The notes beneath the pieces were generated by a model. That model ran no database searches. It saw only the letters and a program-made list of their open reading frames with translations, and had not been told where the DNA came from. 64,000 nucleotides of DNA from Naematelia aurantialba. Its lineage: Eukaryota > Basidiomycota > Tremellomycetes > Tremellales > Naemateliaceae. The stretch covers positions 744,001 to 808,000 of the forward strand of contig JAKFAO010000009.1 in the NCBI GenBank assembly GCA_021527695.1, written 5' to 3'. Position numbers and translations under genes: made by a program. Each line of letters starts with the position of its first letter. The first letter of the stretch is position 1. Shown in pieces: positions 58,419 through 64,000 of this stretch.

Positions 58419-60404
58419 ATGACCCACCGCTCCCGCACTGGCGGACCACAACGCCAGCGTCCAGGCGCTAGAGGCTCAAAATCCACCTCTAAAAAGCTAC
58501 ACCACCCTCCACCCCCCACACGTTCAGCAGCCTCGAGCTCGACATACCGCTCTCATGTCGACGACACATCAACCCAGCTGGAGTCTGTGTCGGCGTTACC
58601 ACCGGCCGACCCGAGGAGGCTGTCGGTGCCGACGGACGCAGCGATGCTGCAGGTTGTGCGAGCGGCGTTGAGGGGTACGCTGGATTCGCCGACGTTTGCG
58701 GATGATGTGCAGAAGGTGAAGCGGTTGTTGTATGAGCGCCGGTGGTTGGAGGTGTTTGGGGGGCAGGCTGGGGGTCCTCAAAGCGGAGTTGCTACGGAAC
58801 AGCTCGACGATGGACAAGAGCACGCGAGTGACAGCAAGGACAGCAACGAGGACGATAGAAGCGATTCCGAGGAAGGAAAAGAGGACCCAAGTGAGTCGGA
58901 GGAGGGGACGAAGGACGCAAGTGAGCCGGAGGAGGGAAGGAAGGAGGGAAACGATCGAGGTACATGGAGTAGAGAAGGATCGCAACAAGTAGAGACGAGG
59001 CGAAACCCAATGCTAGAGGTCTACGCGGGACGATGGGTGCCAGGCCGGGCACTGTGCTTTCGGAACCTCATGGGCAGCTCGGGCGAACTACAAACGTTCT
59101 GGAGCGGCGCGAGGGAGGCCTACACCGGAGAAGCAAGTGGCCTGCAGGGTGCTCGGCGTTCCAAGCCAGATGGGAGTGGACACCCCGACTTGGACGGGGA
59201 TGAGGATGAGGCGGCTGGGAGTGATTCGGGCCCGGGCCCCGAAGACGAGGAAGAAGACGACGCGGTCCGCGTTGTAGAGGATGACCACGGTGCCGCCAGA
59301 GGGACCGGAGCGGCTGCAGAAACCGCATCAGGCCGCCCAGGTCGCAGCCGCCACGACCAACACGGACATTCCCTGGTCCATGATGTCGGCACCCTGAAGA
59401 TTCCCGACGGCTCACCACCACCTTCCTTGGGCCCTTTCACTCGTCCGTCCCCAACGAATGCTCCAACTCTTTCACCAACGAATGTCCCAACTCTATCCCC
59501 AACGAACGCTCCAACTCCATCCCATACGAACTCTCCAACTCCTCCCCCAACGAATGCCCCACCTCCGCCTGCCAGGCGCATAATCTCCCTCGGAGGCGGC
59601 GCGGCGTCCGAGCTCCTCGCCACCGCCGCACTCATCTACTCGTCCATCTCAGCATCGCCCTCCAGCACCACCCGATGGTCTTGGACCGCAGTGGACATCG
59701 GGGCGTGGGGCGGCGTGGTGGACACCTTCCGAGATGCTATCCATACCGCCTGGGACCTGGAGGACCGGCTCGGGGTGCGGTTTGTGCAGCTTGATATGTT
59801 GTCGCTGGAGGCGCATGCCCGCTTGGCGCATGTGCTTGCGGGTGGCGGTGACGGCGACGACACGGCCTCCGACTCTACAGGTCATTTACATTCGACCGAG
59901 ACGAAAGCGACACCAACAGAGACGAAAGCAACACCAACCGAACCATCACAAACACCCCCAACCCTCATCACCCTCTTCTTCACCCTCGCCGAGCTCCTCG
60001 CGCAATCGCGCACCTCGGCGATCGCGCTCCTCCGGCTCCTCACAGCGCATGCGCCACGCGGGACGGTCCTCCTCGTCGTCGACACCGCGAGCGATATCTC
60101 CGAGCTGGCTGTGGGGTCGCAAGGGCGGCGGTGGCCGAATTGGATGATTCTCGATACGATTCTCCTTGGCACCGGTAAGAGTCGGGTTGGCGCCGCTGGT
60201 ACGAGTCTGGTTGGCGCCGCTGGTACGAGTCCGGTTGGCGCCGCTGGTACGGGTCGTGGCGCGGATGCTGGGGATGCCGGCGGGTGGATCACGGTCGATG
60301 GAGAGGACGCGCGCTGGTTCAGACTGGGTGACGGAGTCGGCGCAGGCTGGCCCGTCAAGCTCGAAAACACGCGGTACTGGTTCAGGTGTTATCGGCGCGT
60401 TTGA
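58419..60404 (+). CDS. BMT6: 25S rRNA (uridine-N3)-methyltransferase BMT6-like, repeat-rich
   Basis: Bmt6 methylates U2843 of 25S rRNA in the nucleolus. One exon, 661 aa, about 1.8 times the yeast enzyme. Conserved parts are VQKVKRLLYERRWLEVFG, MLEVYAGRWVPGRALCFRN, the SAM site RIISLGGGAASELLATA, WTAVDIGAWGGVVDTF, VRFVQLDMLS and ITLFFTLAELLAQSRTSAIA with VLLVVDTASD, ending RYWFRCYRRV. The extra length comes from low-complexity inserts between these blocks: Ser/Glu/Gly-rich repeats near residues 145-190, an 8-residue PTNAPTLS repeat at 345-384, ETKATPT repeats near 490 and GTSLVGAA repeats near 586-612. The inserts keep the frame and flank but do not enter the SAM-binding motif. Confidence 0.75.
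   Translation: MTHRSRTGGPQRQRPGARGSKSTSKKLHHPPPPTRSAASSSTYRSHVDDTSTQLESVSALPPADPRRLSVPTDAAMLQVVRAALRGTLDSPTFADDVQKVKRLLYERRWLEVFGGQAGGPQSGVATEQLDDGQEHASDSKDSNEDDRSDSEEGKEDPSESEEGTKDASEPEEGRKEGNDRGTWSREGSQQVETRRNPMLEVYAGRWVPGRALCFRNLMGSSGELQTFWSGAREAYTGEASGLQGARRSKPDGSGHPDLDGDEDEAAGSDSGPGPEDEEEDDAVRVVEDDHGAARGTGAAAETASGRPGRSRHDQHGHSLVHDVGTLKIPDGSPPPSLGPFTRPSPTNAPTLSPTNVPTLSPTNAPTPSHTNSPTPPPTNAPPPPARRIISLGGGAASELLATAALIYSSISASPSSTTRWSWTAVDIGAWGGVVDTFRDAIHTAWDLEDRLGVRFVQLDMLSLEAHARLAHVLAGGGDGDDTASDSTGHLHSTETKATPTETKATPTEPSQTPPTLITLFFTLAELLAQSRTSAIALLRLLTAHAPRGTVLLVVDTASDISELAVGSQGRRWPNWMILDTILLGTGKSRVGAAGTSLVGAAGTSPVGAAGTGRGADAGDAGGWITVDGEDARWFRLGDGVGAGWPVKLENTRYWFRCYRRV
59451..59570 (+). repeat. 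24-nt in-frame minisatellite, 5 copies (BMT6-like)
   Basis: Five adjacent units encode PTNAPTLS, PTNVPTLS, PTNAPTPS, HTNSPTPP and PTNAPPPP. Confidence 0.9.
60174..60258 (+). repeat. 24-nt in-frame minisatellite, 3.5 copies (BMT6-like)
   Basis: Unit GGTACGAGTCTGGTTGGCGC plus CGCT, nearly identical copies at 60174, 60198 and 60222 and a partial one after. Confidence 0.9.
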
Positions 60405-60432
60405 GAGTGGTCGTTTGCATGGAATGCATCTG

Positions 60433-60468
60433 TAGCATAAGTAGCATAGGTAGCATAAATAGCATAGG
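60433..60468 (+). repeat. 9-nt tandem repeat TAGCATARG, 4 copies
   Basis: TAGCATAAG, TAGCATAGG, TAGCATAAA, TAGCATAGG in a row, just after the BMT6-like stop. Confidence 0.9.
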
Positions 60469-60729
60469 TATCGTCGTCGCTGCATTATGCAGTCTGTCCA
60501 GGTGTCCGGTGGCAGGTTAGACTGTACCTGTGCATAGATTGGGACTCGTTTTTCCGGCACAGTTGTATTCATATGTCTAGCACCGAGTGTTCGTGCTTGT
60601 CTACAATTGAGTACTCGCTCGTGCTCCGTCTAGCTCGTGCTCTGAAATCTCCGTCGGTCCAGCTCTGCCCAGCTTGCGCTCTGTGCTCATGCTGTGGCCC
60701 GTCCTATGCAGCAGTCGTAACCCATATCT

Positions 60730-60776
60730 GTCCACTACTGCCCAGTGCTAGTCCACTACTGCCCAGGGCTAGTCCA
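60730..60776 (+). repeat. 21-nt tandem duplication
   Basis: GTCCACTACTGCCCAGTGCT and its near copy follow each other, with a partial third unit. Confidence 0.85.
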
Positions 60777-61013
60777 GTACGCCGTGCTGTCCATCTTCCT
60801 GCCCACTCGTACCTCGTACTTGTCCACGCCTCTCCGATCGTCGTCCTGCTTCCTGCTCATATCAAACGTACACGTGATTCCATTCGTAATTACTTATGCT
60901 AGGCTCTCTACCGTCACTCTGGGCGGACGCGTAGCATAGCCGAGGGACGGATAGACTTTCGGGCTCGCGGCGATGCATGTTTTCCGTTTATTCGGTTCGC
61001 ATGCAATTCCAAC

Positions 61014-61072
61014 GGAGACGCAGGAAGTACCAGGGAGACGTAGGAAACTACCAGAGAGACGTAGGACGGAAG
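61014..61072 (+). repeat. GGAGACGTAGGAA-type repeats
   Basis: Three imperfect units of GGAGACGYAGGAA with CTACCAG spacers of about 20-22 nt. Confidence 0.75.
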
Positions 61073-62916
61073 ACGTAGCGCAAGTCAACTAGAGACTCGT
61101 GGCATGATCTGTGATGGTCCGTCCCGCCATACAGCGCCATACGCCATCGGGGGCACTTGTGTGTGTGCCGGGGGACGACGACGTCTGACCAAACCCTTTC
61201 CACCAGGTACCCGTCTGGAATCAGGCCGAGCGGCGGTGCGCGGCAAAGCTGTTCAGTGCTGTCTGCTGTCCCTCCAGCGCAGAGCAACCCCACAAACCTA
61301 CAAACCGTCAAACCGAAGGGCTGACATACCGAACCCAAAGCATCGTTAGCCTCGTATCACGTCATGTCAGGTCCCGTCCCTTGCCTTGTTCTCGGCCTCG
61401 TCGTGTGCCCGTTGGCCGGTCGACGTCCTCTGCGCCGGATTGACGTCTCCTTGTCTCTGCCTGTGCAGCCCTTGTCCATCGTAGTGCTCCCTGCATCCCC
61501 AGGCTCCTTTCGTGGCCTTCTTGGCTTCTTGGTTCACTCTGAATAAACTCTGCGCGTCCACGTCTTATGTCACACTGAGCCGACTAGAGCGTTGGCAACG
61601 GCTCAGGGAGCATCGGATATAGCGGGTGACGACGATCAGGTTCGTTTGGGTGACGTACGGCCGATCAGCGAGAGCGCAGAGGATTGGCTTGGTTGCCCCG
61701 GCCATCCGGGCAAGGCGAGGACAGCAATCCCCCCCGGGTAACTCGGAACCCGGACACTGGCTTCCGTCTCCCCATCTCCTGCTGCTGCTGCTACCACCTC
61801 TAGCTCTCTTTTTTGCGGCGAGGGTTGAAGCCTGCATTACATCACGGCTCAACAACCCCCGTCATTCCCCTGTGACATACGCCGTACGCTTCGTTGCGGC
61901 AGTTTCATCGCTGCGATACCGTTGCCATCACCGCGACCGTCAGCGACCTCGATCATCGCCGCCAGACACTCGTCAGCTCTGTCCTTACCCAAGGGATCGC
62001 AGTCGCAGTTTCAGCTGAACCCCCGACGCGCAGCTGTTTTCTGCATCCTTTCATCCGTCTGGCGTTTGCGCCTATCGCTCAGACGGCAAGACGACCTCCT
62101 CGCCGACTGACCGGCACTCGCGCACCCTCCTTTTAGCCTCGCCACTTCCTTTCGCCCACGCTACGTTGCTCGCGGTGGCTGCGGTAAGGACCTCCTCAAG
62201 GACCACATCAGCTAGGACGGGAGCTTTGTCAAAGTCGCACAAGTGAGAGACAAAGAGGAAAGCGACCCCACCGCGAGACCTGGACACGACGAGACGAGGC
62301 ACTGCTACTGCGACCCAGGCGCCCTGCTTCACCTTTGGCCCCTGCTATCCCTTCCTCGTTGCCTCCGTGTCGACCTAAGCCAGTCCTTTTACCTCACCCC
62401 GGGTGTCCTAGGCGATCCCGGCTAGCGTGGCTGCTTCGGGGGTACGGCTCGGCGAAGACCCCTGCTGCGCGCCATCCCCCATCAGGAGCAGGCGGCACCC
62501 CTCCCTCATACCACCCACCCCTTACCCCGCCGTGACGCCGACGCCGTCGCTACCGATACGCTAGGTCCGATCATCCTATCTGTCGCTGTTTTAGCCGGTG
62601 AGACCGTCCGCCAGTCTCCCGTTGAAAAAAGGTCGACGGGCGCACTGCTTTTGGGGGGATACAGACACGGTATTGGGGTCACCTCTAGCTCAAGCAAGAC
62701 ACACATCTCACACGACCCATTCATCATCATTACACATCGTCTTGCGGTCACCCTTAACGGCGACTGAGCGACCGTACACTGACTTTTTCGTCGTTCAATC
62801 TCTCGCCCGCGAGCCGATTCGAGGCGATTCACCCGCAGCAGCAACGGCAGCTACAACACAACACCTATTCGACTCTCCTCTTGCACCTTCACACAGCTCG
62901 CAACAGCAAACTCGAG

Positions 62917-64000
62917 ATGAACGTGCGATACCTTCAGTCTCGAATCGCGCCGCATCGCCCCGACATGGTCGACGCGAACGCCTTTTCACCCGCGGTCGTA
63001 CCGCTCTCCCGCGCGTCGATCGTCAGCATGTCGGGCCCACGCACGATGCACATCGACATCACGTCCGATCCTAGCTGTCCCTTCTGCCTGCTCGGGATGC
63101 AGCAGCTCATACTGGGTGAGTTGGTTCGCACGTTACGAGAATGGGTGAGGTGAGAACGGCCTCGGCGGAGAAGTCGCGATCGCAGAGCTCTCCTTTGTGC
63201 GATCTCCTCTTGCATATCTCATCCTCTGCCACGGGTTGCCGTGCACTGCACTGCTACTGAGTATTGTGTCCTTGGTCCTCAAACCGTGCACTATGTCGCC
63301 GTCCTCCCTCCTGTGTCACATATCCTCCTCCTGCGTCGAGATAGCCTCCTGTATCTCGCGGCCAATTCCTCCTGTGCGAGTCGGCTTTCTCGCTCCTCAT
63401 CTTTCTCCTCACTGGTCTGGCTTTCCCTTGTATCTCTCGTTCTCACTCCTGTCCTACGTGCAGCCTGATCATGGCGACTGTCTGCGGCTTCACTCGTCTC
63501 AGCACCCAGCACCTATCCCCCATACTTATCGGCTTGTCCGCGCCCCCGCGCCTCGGTATCACCATGCTTCTGTCGAGCTGACTCGCCAGCACTCGACAAA
63601 TACAACAAAGTCCACCCTGCCCGCCCTCTAGAACCACACGTCCGCGTCCTGCCGTACCAGCTCAACGGCGAGCTGTCCACGGCCCCCATCGATCGGAAGA
63701 CGTACTACGCGCAAAAGTTGGGAGCGGACAAGGCTGCACAGCTGGATCAGAATATCAATGACAAGTTCCGCGCGATCGGGCTTGAGAGGTCGGTTGTCCT
63801 TCTTGACCATCGTTTCTGGCTCTCCAACTGCCTTGGACATTGCTGCTACTTGCAAGCATCTGTACCACTCGCCGTTCGCTTTAAGTTTGACATTGCCTGT
63901 TTCACTGACCGGAGCATTGCCGGCTGCACCGTTCTGGCTATTGCCCCAGTCCTAGTGCACACTGGACAATTGAGCGATTGCCCGTTGCCCGTTGCCCGTT
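62917..64000 (+). CDS. DsbA/FrnE-like thiol oxidoreductase, 3' end outside window
   Basis: DsbA-fold proteins of the FrnE/2-hydroxychromene-2-carboxylate isomerase group are thioredoxin-like thiol enzymes. The start ATG at 62917 is the first in frame; a start at 62965 (MVDANAF) is also possible. MHIDITSDPSCPFCLLGMQQ contains the C-P-F-C redox centre. The exon ends at 63115 and, after a 474-nt intron, continues LDKYNKVHPARPLEP, RVLPYQLNGELSTAP, KTYYAQKLGADKAAQL and NDKFRAIGLER, which match the helical insert of FrnE-like proteins. A further donor is likely near 63789 and the rest lies beyond 64000. The 63 residues before the redox centre have no clear targeting signal. Confidence 0.75.
63978..64000 (+). 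repeat. TTGCCCG tandem repeat reaching the window end
   Basis: Three copies of TTGCCCG and a partial fourth; the array may continue beyond the window. It is not the fungal telomere repeat. Confidence 0.8.

Larger units (their letters stand above)
60405..62916. other. Repeat-rich, gene-poor stretch
   Basis: About 2.5 kb without a recognisable protein. It holds three groups of short tandem repeats (60433-60468, 60730-60776, 61014-61072) and, from about 61560, long open stretches in several frames that look like compositional effects. The last few hundred bases presumably form the leader and promoter of the downstream oxidoreductase gene. A non-coding RNA is possible but not supported. Confidence 0.45.

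Noticed and set aside
60930..61010. tRNA-like A- and B-box (TAGCATAGCCGAGG and GGTTCGCATGC)
   Set aside because: The B-box deviates from GGTTCGANTCC and no acceptor stem can be paired around it.
61364..62425. Several 60-130-aa open frames on both strands
   Set aside because: They overlap one another, lack recognisable domains and look like compositional artefacts of low stop-codon density.
63978..64000. Telomere repeat at the window end
   Set aside because: The unit TTGCCCG does not match the TTAGGG-type telomere repeat of fungi and only three copies are visible.

Overview
The window is nuclear DNA of a basidiomycete fungus, most likely a yeast-like tremellomycete. The evidence is gene density (about 20 protein genes plus an F-box family in 64 kb on both strands), many short introns (mostly 40-100 nt, donors GTGAGT/GTAAGT/GTCAGT, branch points CTGAC/CTAAC close to the acceptor), pyrimidine-rich leaders, and the gene content (eIF3c, eIF2-beta, ATP3, calnexin, MRE11, NSE4, TM9, WDR70). 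The genus is not identifiable by eye. I saw no rRNA gene, convincing tRNA gene, transposon or CRISPR array. Gene models were built by joining reading frames at splice sites; where I state that phases close, I checked the arithmetic.

Left part (1-11.7 kb). A complete five-exon gene on the minus strand encodes a HypX/HoxX-like protein: a formyltransferase-type domain fused to a crotonase domain, followed by a long fungus-style Ser/Pro-rich tail. In bacteria HypX makes the CO ligand of [NiFe]-hydrogenase, an enzyme fungi are not known to have, so this is the most intriguing gene here. Next comes a head-to-tail array of four F-box-like paralogues on the plus strand (4.6-11.6 kb), each with one phase-0 intron at the same place.

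Centre (11.7-50.8 kb). This is a dense housekeeping block. In order: eIF3c (-), a CLD1/ABHD4-5-type alpha/beta hydrolase (+), ERF4-like Ras palmitoyltransferase subunit (-), dephospho-CoA kinase (-), MRE11 (-) divergent from NSE4 (+), a PPIL3-type cyclophilin (-), a TM9/EMP70 protein (+), FMP52-like oxidoreductase (-), WDR70 (-) divergent from a BCL7-like gene (+), a tomosyn/Sro7-type protein with a C-terminal R-SNARE (+), eIF2-beta (-) divergent from ATP3 (+), protein phosphatase inhibitor-2/GLC8 (-) divergent from calnexin (+). Functional themes are translation initiation, DNA repair (a double-strand-break nuclease and a SMC5/6 subunit share one 300-nt promoter), and ER/Golgi/secretion.

Right part (50.8-64 kb). 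Two further F-box-like genes of a second subfamily lie on the minus strand, followed by KEX1 carboxypeptidase (-), a BMT6-type 25S rRNA methyltransferase with several in-frame minisatellites (+), a repeat-rich 2.5 kb stretch without a recognisable gene, and a DsbA/FrnE-like thiol oxidoreductase (+) that runs off the window.

The splicing is unusual in several places: three probable GC-AG introns (HypX-like, NSE4, BCL7-like), a 10-nt micro-exon in MRE11, an intron that splits the start codon of eIF2-beta, one that directly follows the ATG of the cyclophilin, and a 7-nt first coding exon in the BCL7-like gene.
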